DNA of 38,673 bases from positions 165,592 through 204,264 of the forward strand of contig WELB01000082.1 of assembly GCA_009602725.1 (NCBI GenBank), written 5' to 3'. Positions 19,956 through 36,400 of the stretch are shown here, piece by piece. The stretch comes from Spirogloea muscicola (Eukaryota > Streptophyta > Zygnematophyceae > Spirogloeales > Spirogloeaceae). Position 1 is the stretch's first letter, and each line of letters starts with the position of its first letter. A program made the translations under genes and the position numbers. The notes beneath the pieces are model-generated. The model worked only from the letters and a program-made list of their open reading frames with translations, had not been told where the DNA came from and did no database searches.

Positions 19956-20592
19956 GGGCTCACCCGTCGAAGGGGCTCGCCTACAGCCACCAGTCAACTT
20001 AGCAGCGCTGTAGTTTCCGGCCACCTCCGCCATTACCGGGGGCCGCGTCGGTAGCGGCCCGTCGGCCTCGGGAGCAAGCGGCGAGGCGGCGTACCCACCA
20101 TTGAGGCCAGACGGCGCTGCTGGCGAGAAGGCTGTGTTTGACGGCGAAGCGCGGCCGCGGCGCCACGGCGTTAGGCCCCCGGGCCGAGGCCCGGCGGTTC
20201 CTGGGGTCGGACAGCGGCCCGATGCCAAGCGCCACGTGGCAACGCGCTCCCAGGGCCCGACGTGACTCGCACGTGCGCACCGGTACCTGAGCACCTGCCA
20301 GGGTGCGGAGGGGCGGGATCCACGGCGGCGCAAGGGCTGTACGGCGGAGAGATCTTGGCGCGACCCGCGGATCGCGCAAGGCCCGGCGCCTGGCCGGCCA
20401 CAGGCAGGGCCCCCGAATCCGACAGGCGGGCCCCTGGGGAGCTGCTGCGGGCACCTGACTGGCCGGCCGCTCCGGATGCCACGGGCCACGTGTTGGGCGT
20501 CAGGCTTGGGCCCGGAGCCCGCGGCAACAGGGGCGGCCCCGCTCCGCGGCCGGCCTGAAGGCGCCGCCCGGCACCCTCCCGCCGGCCAGGCC

Positions 20593-23500
20593 ATGGCGGC
20601 CCCCCCCCCGNNNNNNNNNNNNNNNNNNNNNNNNNNNNNNNNNNNNNNNNNNNNNNNNNNNNNNNNNNNNNNNNNNNNNNNNNNNNNNNNNNNNNNNNNN
20701 NNNNNNNNNNNNNNNNNNNNNNNNNNNNNNNNNNNNNNNNNNNNNNNNNNNNNNNNNNNNNNNNNNNNNNNNNNNNNNNNNNNNNNNNNNNNNNNNNNNN
20801 NNNNNNNNNNNNNNNNNNNNNNNNNNNNNNNNNNNNNNNNNNNNNNNNNNNNNNNNNNNNNNNNNNNNNNNNNNNNNNNNNNNNNNNNNNNNNNNNNNNN
20901 NNNNNNNNNNNNNNNNNNNNNNNNNNNNNNNNNNNNNNNNNNNNNNNNNNNNNNNNNNNNNNNNNNNNCGGCGCAGGCGCAGGCGGCGGGCGCGGCGCCG
21001 CTGCCGCTGGCCGCCGCCAAGGCCGCCTTCCTGGCCAAGCAGGTCGCGTACGAGGTGAGCGCGAACGGCTAAGCCACGCCGCGCTCGGCCCTCGCCCCTC
21101 GCCCCCTCACTGTCTCCGCAAGCTCTCGCTGCCATCGTCACCTCTAGATGGCCCGCAGCGATTCGGACGTGCTCGACTCGTGGGGTTGTAGTATCGCCTC
21201 GCCTGTGCCGTCGTATGTGCTGGAAGAGGACTTAGCTGACTGGCTGACGACTGCCGCTACCCCGCGCCCAGCGACTGGCGGCGCCGTTTGACGAGCTGCG
21301 GGCGGCGGAGTACGCGCACCTGGACAAGGGCCGGCGTGCGTGCCTGAGCTACTCGGGCGTCGGCCTCTTCTCGCACGCGCAGCAGGTGGGCCTCCCCCTT
21401 TCTGTGTGCACCTGGCTGGCTTTTACAGCCGCTCTTTAAGCATCAGCAGCCGCATCCTCTCTCGGCTGCCACCGCCCTCCCCTTGTCCTGCTTCGCACTG
21501 CAGCTCTACGCCATGTGTGGCAGTGGCATGCTCAAGCCACAGGAAGGCTTGGCAGCCGTTGGGTTTGTCCGTGGTCGCTTTCTGCTGGTCAATGCCATGC
21601 TCGCGCCTTGTGACCTGTGGCTGACGCGCACGCTCGCCTGCCTGTTGTAGGGGGATGAGGAGATTGCCAATCAAACGCTTCCGAGCTTCAACTTCAACTT
21701 CGTCAACTCGGGGGGCAGCCTCAGCCCGAAGGCGCTGGAGGTGACCATTGCGCCTCTGTTGGCGTCTGAAGCGACTGTGAGCGCTTACTCCACAGCCGCA
21801 CTCGACCTCTAGTTTGGCGCTGACCGTCGTCCCTTGCCCTTGCAGAACATGCTCGCTGAGGAGGAGCCGCTGGAGAAGGAGTTGCGGGAGAGAGTTGCCG
21901 AGTTCTTGCAGGCACCGCAGCGCGACTACTACGCCTTGCTCGTGCCTTCCAGCGACTCTGCACTGCAGGTGTCACCCCCACCCTTTACGCCCTCGTGCCG
22001 GGCAAAGCTCAGCTGCGTAAACCTCGCCTGTACTGGCTCCACGTGGCAAGTGTTGGAGACTTGCTCCTTGAATTGAAGCTGGAGGTCAATGCTGCGCAGC
22101 TGCTGTCGGAGGTCTACCCGTTCATGGAGACGAGCAGCCTCTTCACTGTATACGACCACCCGAACAAGGGCATCGAGCCGCTCCAAAAGGCTGCTGCAGC
22201 CTCTGGCGCTGCCCTTGTGACGCCCAAAATATCCTGGCCCGACCTCGTCGTCAACGGCCGAGACTTGAGCAGGTGCAGATTGCTGAGAGCACCCGATCGT
22301 GTGAATCGCTTTGATCAATGGCATGCGCCTGGCTCCCTCTGCACTGTCTGACTTCCGCACTACAAGATGTTGTCATGTTATAGTATAAAGATATGAGGCT
22401 GATATCATGTTGCCCGGCGTAGGCTGCTGTGCGAGGACGGCAAGGCCGGCAAGGATGGCGGCGCCGGTGGCATCGGCGGCGCTGCCAAAGGGCTCTTTGT
22501 GCTGCCGGTGCAGTCGGAAGTGACGGGGGCCAAGGAGCGGCTCGACTGGCTGGCGACTGCCGCGCAGCAGGGCTGGCACACGCTGCTGGACGCCACTGCC
22601 GCGTCGCCAGGCGAGGAGCTCTGCATTGCACTTCACAGGCCCGACTTCGTCGTGGCCTCCTTCTACAAGGTCGACCGGCGTTGCGCCTTACCAAGCGGCG
22701 CCGCAGCTCGGCACGTTCTTGCTGGCTCTGGCAGCTGAGGACCGGAGGCGGTCTCCTGATGCAGCTTTCGGAGCCAAATGCAGGTTTTTGGCGAGGATTC
22801 TGGAGGCTTTGCCTGCCTGCTGGTGAAGCGCGGCCTGTCGCTGCCGCCGCTGCCGCCGCCACCTGCCGCCGCCGCTGGCAACAAGGGCCCGCCCCGGCTC
22901 TCGCTCGACGTGCTCGTGGCCAAGGGGGCGACCGCTGCCGCGGCCGATGATGTCGTTGTTGGGCTTCCTTTGGTGGTTGCGACTGACCAGGAGTCGTCCG
23001 GGCGGTCCTCCTCCTCGTCCTCCTGCTCATCCTCCTCGCCCTCCACGCCGTCCCTGGCGTCCTCCGCCTCCTGCCCGCTGATCCTGGATGCATTGCCGGC
23101 GGCCGCCAGCCGGACCGCCGCTGCCGCCGCCGCTGCCGCTGCTGTCGTTGGTGAGAGGCCGTCTGCTCAGGAGGCGCCATGGTACATCTTGTCTTCCCCG
23201 GCAACAACATCGGCGGCCTCCTCGTCACCGGCCTCATCCATCAGCCAGGAAGACGATACGGCCGCCCACGCAGACAGTGCTGAATGGGACGAGGCAGCCT
23301 CAGAAAAGCCCACATGTATTTTGCAGCGGTGGGCCTCACCTCTGATTGCCCTTTGCGAGCATCCATCAGACATGTTGCTACTCGGTCTCGCGAGGAGTTT
23401 GCACTGCAGTACCCGCATACACACTGTGTATGCAAAAACTTTCGTCATCTAATATGTAGCTGGCTAGCTTCGCCGGGCTTGCTGACAGCTGCCCGTCTTG

Positions 23501-25534
23501 CCCTGCCTGCAGTACGCACTCGTATCACAACCCCTGGTACACGGGGCCGCTTGTGTGCCGGGGACTAGAGCACCACGTGGTACTGGCCTTCTCTGCTCGC
23601 TCTCTGCACACCAGGCTGATGGTTGGTACTGCTGACAGACAGACGTGAAAGGGCTTGCTGTAATGATGCGATTCTGAAAGTTAAAATCGGTGGAGTGGCC
23701 CAGGCAATGGGCGCTGCACGCACCCGCCGGAGGCTTGCATGCTTGGGAGACTGGCTCTTGTCCTCGCTTGCTCAGGTACACGCTGCAACCTTGAGCTCCA
23801 GAAGATCAGTCTGCGCAGGGTAAGCAGCAGGCACTGCAGCGACGTCCGAGACTTAGATGTCATGCTAGCTCGCTGGTGTCCATGCCATGCAGCTGAAGCA
23901 TCCCAGGAGCCAAGAGCCGCTGGTGGAGATTTATGGGCCCCTCTCCTCGGCTACGCGGGGCATGAGACTTGCGTTCAACGTCTTTGACGTCAAGGGTGAC
24001 CTCATTCCGCCCACGGTCGTTCAAGTGAGCCCACAATTGTTCATCATACACATTTGGATCGAATTGAAATACCCAAGTCTGCTGTCATTCTGTTGAATAT
24101 CAGATGCTGCCTACACCCGGTAACAGCACAGCTAGGTCCTGCCATTGACATGATACACATGGTAGACCGAGCATTCTCAGGTTGCCCAAAGCGTGTGGCG
24201 GTTTCAGCAGCCCTCGGTCGCCCAGTTTTGTCAGATGAGCTCCTCAGCAGTTGGCTGCCAGAGATAGGAAACTGCCTTGTGAGGGCAGTCTCCAGTGACA
24301 CGACCAGGCCTTCACACATGTATTGCTTTGCTTGCCTGCATTTGCTGTGCAGAGGTTGGCAAGCAAGAGCCATATTAGCCTGTCCACGGGGGCTGTGTGG
24401 GCACCCAGCAATGTGCGGCTGGTGCTCTCCACCTTCTCACCTGAAATTGAGCAGGATGAGAGTGCGCTCATGGGCTGCCTCCTCTCGCCATCCGACAGCT
24501 CTCCAAGGAGGAAGCTTAAGCAGGCAAGGCACTGGTGCACGTGACTCTGCGGACCGCTTGTTCATGCAGACTACATGTTTTCGGCATATCTTGGTGACCA
24601 TTGTATGATCCGAGTCATGGCAAGCTTTACCTGTTCTTGTTGGAATACTGAGTATCACTGAGTTGCTGTTGCTGTGTGCAGCTGTTTGGCATCGGCCAGG
24701 GCTCTGAATCGCAGGGGCGCAAGGGCGCCCTGGAGGTGGATGATCGGGCTGTTGTGTTGCACAGGAAGACGTCGTCAATGTCGCAAGTTGGTGTGACGTT
24801 GTGGAACAACAGCGAGAGCCACAAGGGCATGAAGGCCCCAGCGCTCACTCCTACAGTGGGCTTTGAACGCGCGGCCAGCGGCAGCAGCTTCACCAAGCTG
24901 ACCATCGCCCTTCCCCACGACCTCCTCAGGAGCACGCGGCGCGCGATGACAACCAAGTCGCTGACGCTTGTTCCTGCAAGCGCCAGCCCGAAGGATAAGT
25001 CTGTTCGACGGTCCGGTATGGAGGTGCTGTCAGGCATATTTGGGAGGCGAAAGATTACATCGCCTAAGGGGCCGAAACCTGGGACACCAACCAGGAGCCG
25101 GCGGAGTCACAGCATGACATTCTTCCACAAGGATCCAGTGAGCGACAGAAGTACAAGGCCTGCAAAGCCTGGCCCCCAGCTGGAGTCTGGACCTGCAAAG
25201 CCTGACAGGTGAGAGTTCTTCAGATTAAGCTTCCGTTACAGTCTGACAGCCAACTCCTTCGAAGTCTCCTAGAATGTAGTAGCAACAATCAGAGGGTAGC
25301 CATTGCAACCCTCCATATTTAGCGCTGACGTCACTTATGTTTCCATGTCTTTGCAGTGATGGCAACCCCATGGTCATGCCTGTGGTGTCCGTGGCATTTG
25401 GTCTTGTCACCAACTTCGAGGACGTATACAACCTGTGGGCCTTTGTGGCCCATTTCCTTGATGCGGACTTTGCATTCGAGTGGTCCCGCGGCCTGAATGA
25501 CTTTGCAGCACCTACTCAGCATCTGACTCCTTGA
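20593..25534 (+). CDS. MOCOS-like PLP-fold protein without MOSC domain
   Basis: Exons: 20593 to 21054 (through the gap), 21272-21385, about 21660-21740, 21846-21968, 22100-22272, 22423-22669, 22784-23328, 23513-23576, 23704-23775, 23893-24024, 24353-24523, 24682-25208 and 25357-25534 (TGA). Apart from the third exon the phases agree. The order of segments is that of plant proteins related to the N-terminal half of molybdenum cofactor sulfurase: ACLSYSGVGLF, DYYALLVPSSDSALQ, LLSEVYPF, LFTVYDHPN, GLFVLPVQSEVTG, WHTLLDATA, the presumed PLP-lysine segment VASFYKVFGED, VCRGLEH, VEIYGP, LAFNVFDVKGD and the C-terminal VTNFEDVYNLWAFVAHFLDA. Relatives lack proven activity. The usual MOSC domain is absent. 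Between the lysine segment and VCRGLEH lies a long Ala/Ser-rich insert (about 22830-23270), and exon 12 adds about 150 basic, Ser-rich residues. The intron after 24523 uses a GC donor (caggcaagg). Confidence 0.9.
20611..20968. other. Assembly gap (358 N)
   Basis: A run of undetermined bases, right after a C-rich stretch 18 bases past an ATG. It hides the rest of exon 1, and possibly an intron, of the following gene. Confidence 1.
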
Positions 25535-25998
25535 CGTACATCCAGGGCTTGCATTTATAGGTTGTTGAACACAGTCTTCTAGCAATAGGTCACAGAGCAG
25601 CAACGCCTCTCATAAGACATGCTGATTTTTGACTTGTACCAATAAAGGTACCATAGCAGCTTGTGCGAGTGGGTACTAGTATGCCACAAGGGTGTACTCG
25701 CTTCCCTGCACCGCCTACAAGCCTGCACAGCCTATACATCTGTACAATTTTACATACTATCTATGCAGACCCAATAGCCTGCTTGGCAGGTAATGTTGTT
25801 TGACCAATTGAACACTCGCATCCAACAGAATCATTGCTTTCCCTTAAGTGCTGACAGTGGCACGCCTTTTCGAGAACAATAGGCACAACTCAGGTGCATA
25901 GTTGGTGGGTGTACCTGCAAGGTGCGCAGGTTATCTGTAAGCTTGCTGTTGTCTACAGATTGTGTCTGCTTCTTCCAATTAACAAAAATCTAATGTCC
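25535..25998. other. Short region between convergent genes
   Basis: These 464 bases separate two 3' ends. An aataaa on the + strand near 25640 and a tgtaa on the minus strand near 25750 (the algal type of polyadenylation signal) are candidate 3'-end signals. No gene is seen. Confidence 0.45.
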
Positions 25999-30409
<4,411 letters not shown>

Positions 30410-30431
30410 GGCGCGCGGCCCACCCCCGGCG

Positions 30432-30458
30432 GCGGCGGTCGCGGCGGCGGCGGCGGGN
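30432..30458 (+). repeat. (CGG)n microsatellite with N
   Basis: Short CGG runs ending in a single N at 30458, in the 5' leader of the aminotransferase gene. The sequence beyond it is repeat-derived, so a misjoin is possible. Confidence 0.75.
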
Positions 30459-30534
30459 AAATTGGAACACCGCGCAATACGTTGACGTTTGCGGTCCACC
30501 TGCTGGCAGGCCGCACGAGAGACAGACGCTTCCA

Positions 30535-30672
30535 GTAGAGGCGGTGGCTGTGATTGGCCAGCCCAGACAAAAACTGGAATGAACAAAGTCCGAAGGGGCC
30601 ATGAAGAAGTGGCACTCCCAATGGGGGCAAGGGCTTCGAAAAGCCAGCCCAAAAAGAATTGACAAAGAAGGC
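30535..30672 (-). repeat. Two tandem hairpin-repeat copies
   Basis: Read on the minus strand: 30672-30605 (tttgtcaattctttttggg, ctggcttttcgaagccc, ttgcccccattgggagtgcc) and 30604-30535 (ccttcggactttgttcattc, gggctggccaatcacagcc). They are head to tail and lie upstream of the aminotransferase start. Confidence 0.82.
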
Positions 30673-30787
30673 CATGAAGGCGCTAAGGCTTACGGCGACT
30701 CTCAGTGGCCACTGGGTGCTCAGTGTCCCCTGTCAATGGGCGAGCCTTGCCTTTCATCCTGTTAAGCAGCTGCGCCTTGGCTGCTGC

Positions 30788-30855
30788 TTCCGGGAGGCGA
30801 CGCTTTCCAACCCTCTCATTTTTCTGATCTGCACTCGCTGACTGGAGGTTATTGG
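30788..30855 (+). other. Conserved repeat-borne peptide, copy 4 (broken)
   Basis: One frame gives CFREATLSNP and another gives FSDLHSLTGGYW, so the module is recognisable only across a frameshift. The stop codon is lost (tgg in its place). This copy is a decayed relative of those at 8276 and 18466. Confidence 0.5.
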
Positions 30856-31029
30856 CGTCTCACTCGCAGAAGTCACGGAGAGCAGTTTCGTGCTCTGTGC
30901 GCCTCTTTCGGCGCACAGAAGGAAAAGGGTGTCAAGGGCTGTGAACAGGCAGCATTGGATAAGCTCTTTCTCTGATACACATGCTCAGGCACCGCATCCT
31001 CCGCGGCACCACTCGTTCCCAGGCGCGGC

Positions 31030-31172
31030 CCGCTTCGGCCACGCGGCCGAGCGGGGGCTCCGTCGCAGGCAACGGCGCGGCGGGGCGCGGCCCCGTCCGC
31101 GTCCCGTCCGCCCCGCGCGGTTTTCGAACAGCGGGGGGACGGGTTCGAATCCCCGTTGGCGCGCGCCACTTT
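31030..31172 (+). other. tRNA-like element or tRNA remnant
   Basis: Contains gcggccgagcggg, like the A box of Leu or Ser tRNAs, and about 90 bases later gggttcgaatcccc, a perfect B box with T-loop. A run of six T (31170s) follows as for RNA polymerase III termination. The acceptor stem cannot be paired cleanly and the T stem has mismatches at its base. I therefore do not call a working tRNA gene. It lies in the leader region of the ribonucleotide reductase gene. Confidence 0.3.
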
Positions 31173-31322
31173 TTTGCGAGGTGTCACCGCCACGGCGCCC
31201 CCCTCCCGCCATTAAAATTCCCCGTGGCAAAACCCCCCAAACCCCACTAAACTCAAACGAACCCCTCCCAGCTGCCATCGCCGCTGCCACTGCCACTCCC
31301 CCCCGCCGCCGCAGCCGCCGCC

Positions 31323-33386
<2,064 letters not shown>

Positions 33387-33487
33387 GGGTGGAGTGTGCA
33401 GCTTTTCCTGAATCCTTCCAACCCCTCATCCCCGGCCTCATACTCTCCCTCCCGTTAGCAGGGCAAGCTGACCCTGTTTGTACAGTC

Positions 33488-36400
33488 TCAGTAGTCCTGG
33501 ATGCTTTGTAGCACGTCCTTTGCACAGGACTGCATCCACGAGCTGGCCTTCTCCAGGTACAGGTCAAAGTTGTTGCTCGTTTTCACACAAGCAATAGCTG
33601 TAGGTAATTCGAGGGTGTTCCCATATTTGGCAAGGTTCTACAGTGTCTCCGCACCTTCTGAGCTGTAGCAAATTCGTTTCTGGCAGCCAAGGTACAGTGC
33701 AAACATGGCTGACTGGAGTGGAAGTAAAAGATAAAGATGTCCAATAACGTCGTGAAGGCTTGCAACCAACCAACACGATTGATTGAGCTGCTGCAACATA
33801 ATAAGGCTCGAGAGAAGCTGTGGTGTGAGTTAAAATCCTGCCAGGTGTCTACGGCAACAGTACTGAGGTCAAGGAAATACATCCCTGAGTTATCCTACCA
33901 AGTCTGCTTAATGGGGCTTGGACTAAGGCTCTACCACAATCTGGCCATCATATGCCATCCTGTGGCCGGCACTGCTTGGCATGTGCTGGTGCTGAGCTAA
34001 GGCTAAGCGGATCTACTAAATAGGCAGATACTTGTCATAAGTAGCAACACATGTAGCTCCACAAGCTCCAGATTTATGTACACCTACATGCACAGCTGTG
34101 CATAAGGGCTATGTAACCTGTGAGATATGTACGTGGGTGAGAAAGAATGCTGTACAAGCTCTTACATGCAAGTTTTTAATATGGCCTTGGACTATGGCCT
34201 TGGAAGAGCAGAAGTCCAACACGTGGTTCAGTATTCCCAATGTGTTTGCGTTCACTTTATCCATCACGCTTTGCTTGGGTCTGGCCACGCTGGTCCTTAT
34301 GTTGGATTCTGTTGTTCTTGAGAACTCTGGGATGAAAGCGACCACCCAGAAGCTGACAGTTCTGTACGGTGGTCGCCCAGGGGCTTCCAGCCGAAGTCAA
34401 AGGAGCTGAAGGCACATGGCTGCCGTCAATAGGCTGCAGAATAAGCACCAGTCGCCTGTCAGTGTTCCCTTGTTATGGTAGGAACGATGAGGTTAGACGG
34501 ATAACAAGAGAGGTAAATAGAAGGGAAGGGGGTCACCCAAAGCGCCACTAAGCAAGAGAGAGGTCTGCACCTGACTCCTGCCATTGAGACAAAGTTCCAC
34601 AGGACGCCTGTCGAGTGCGCAGCAGCGCTACGGACATGGAACTGCAGCTCCAAAAACCGGTAGTGTGCTGCATAACAGCCAATGTCATCTTCAGCCATCA
34701 TCTTCAGTCTTTGCTCTGTGGAAGTAAGTGCTCCTCAGCATGTTGCTCTTGTGAAGCCAGAAGGTGGTGCAGAGTCCTGAGCCTAAGCGGAGGCAGATGC
34801 AGCTTGTAGCCATGAGCACTGGCTGAGTCGTCTGCTGATAATACCAGAAGAGGATAAATTGTTGCCTAATCTGATGACTGATCCAGAAGAATACCTGGAT
34901 TGAGTGCCGGGTCGAGGGGCAAGTGGCCCCCAGTGCAGCACATGGTGCAGTGCCAGCCTCCTTGGGGCAAGGCAGCCAGAGGGCGGCTCAGTTGAGACCT
35001 CCATGCCGGCCCATGGCGCATGCACGGGGCGAGCAGGTTGGCAGCCGCCTGGTGGTGTGACGCGTTGGTCGACAGCAGGAGCCGGAAGGGGCGGTACGGG
35101 CTTGCTGACAGGTGCAGCGGGCCTGGCCTCCACTTGCAGCTGTGGGCTGGCGACTGCCTTGACCTGGCAAGGCCAAGGAGCAGCGCCACTGAGACGGTAC
35201 TCTTCAATGGAGACAGTGGCTCCTGCTCTTATAGCACGGAGTTTCGTCTGACGTCATTGCACAGGACACAAAGAGGGTGCACACTGACAGTGTACGAGTA
35301 GGGTGGCCGTGGCATACGATCATACCTCCAGCCTCGCCACACCTGGGACTGCAGCTCGCTGGGCAGCTTGCACACATCGGCAGCAAGGAGAAAGGCTGGG
35401 ATGGAGAAGGGCAACGAGAGCTCCTCGCGAGAGATGGCACCCTCCTCCTTGAGCAGCAGCTGGAGGGACGACAGTTGGTCCTCATGCTCCACGTGACCCA
35501 GCGGCTTGGTCAACAGAGCGCGATCCGTGCAGACCACTCCTGCAGATATGAACAGAGAGGGGTCTTTCTCACAGGGCAAAGGCCTGGTCGCATCCAGTAC
35601 AGTCGTGTGGGAGGATCCGGCTGGTTGTTGCTTGCCGCAAAGACAAGCTGCTCGTGCTTCACTAACCTGATTGCGTGCACTCCACGATCAATGACTCAAG
35701 GCAGATGTTGAGGAGGCTGGCCGGGGAGGGAGTTGGCGAGGCGATCCCCAGCGCAATTGCCTGCTCGGCAGCAGCTGCCAATCTGCACAGCAGCTACTGA
35801 GATTATGAGCATGTATCTGAGGGTCAAGACTACTGCTTTGAGCTATTAACAAGTATCTCCTTGCCTATCATGTCGAATCTGCTAGAGTTAATCATGCTGC
35901 TTGCAGGCCAGTAGGTATCACCTAGAATGGCTCCCACTCAAGCTTGAAGATCATTGCCATTGGGCCATCCCTATCCTTACTCACCTGGTGAGAACAGCCA
36001 CTGACTTCATTGCAGCTGCCTGCACGGTGCTCGCAGCAGACTCTCGCAAGGCTAGTGTTGTTTCAAGGATTGCCTCCTGTTGTCCTTGCAGGAGATTTGT
36101 GGTACCCCTTTGATCAGTAGTTGCTGGCCAGGCAAGGGCGGGACCACCACGGAGAACGTCATTTGGGCGCTGCGTTGGTGCTGCCAGCTGCTCGACTTGT
36201 GCAGCTGCAGCGTCCACGTCGATGAGGCGGAAGACCTCCCAGTGGCCCACGGTCAGCCGCCTCGCCGTGATGGCCCCATTCGGCTCAGCGGAAAGGTAGC
36301 GCCTGTAAGACAAGGCTATCGTGCCTATGAGCTGCGCAAATCGACTCTTACAGGGGTGCACAGCGTGGCTGCTACAGATACTATTTTCATCCACGCGTCT

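Larger units (their letters stand above)
17845..20590. other. Repeat-dense intergenic block
   Basis: No gene is supported over 2.7 kb. Long open frames exist (for example minus 19647-18883 and plus 19224-20054) but they run through repeat copies and change character along their length. The block contains at least six hairpin-repeat copies, one peptide module and one gctagtgcaaa repeat, listed separately. The last 500 bases (20040-20590) are very GC-rich and probably are the promoter and leader of the gene starting at 20593. Confidence 0.5.

Noticed and set aside
19224-20054. Plus-strand frame of 276 codons
   Set aside because: It passes through two hairpin-repeat copies and joins unrelated sequence types, so it is accidental.
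19938-21038. Minus-strand frame of 366 codons
   Set aside because: A third of it is undetermined sequence, so it is open only because Ns cannot form stops.
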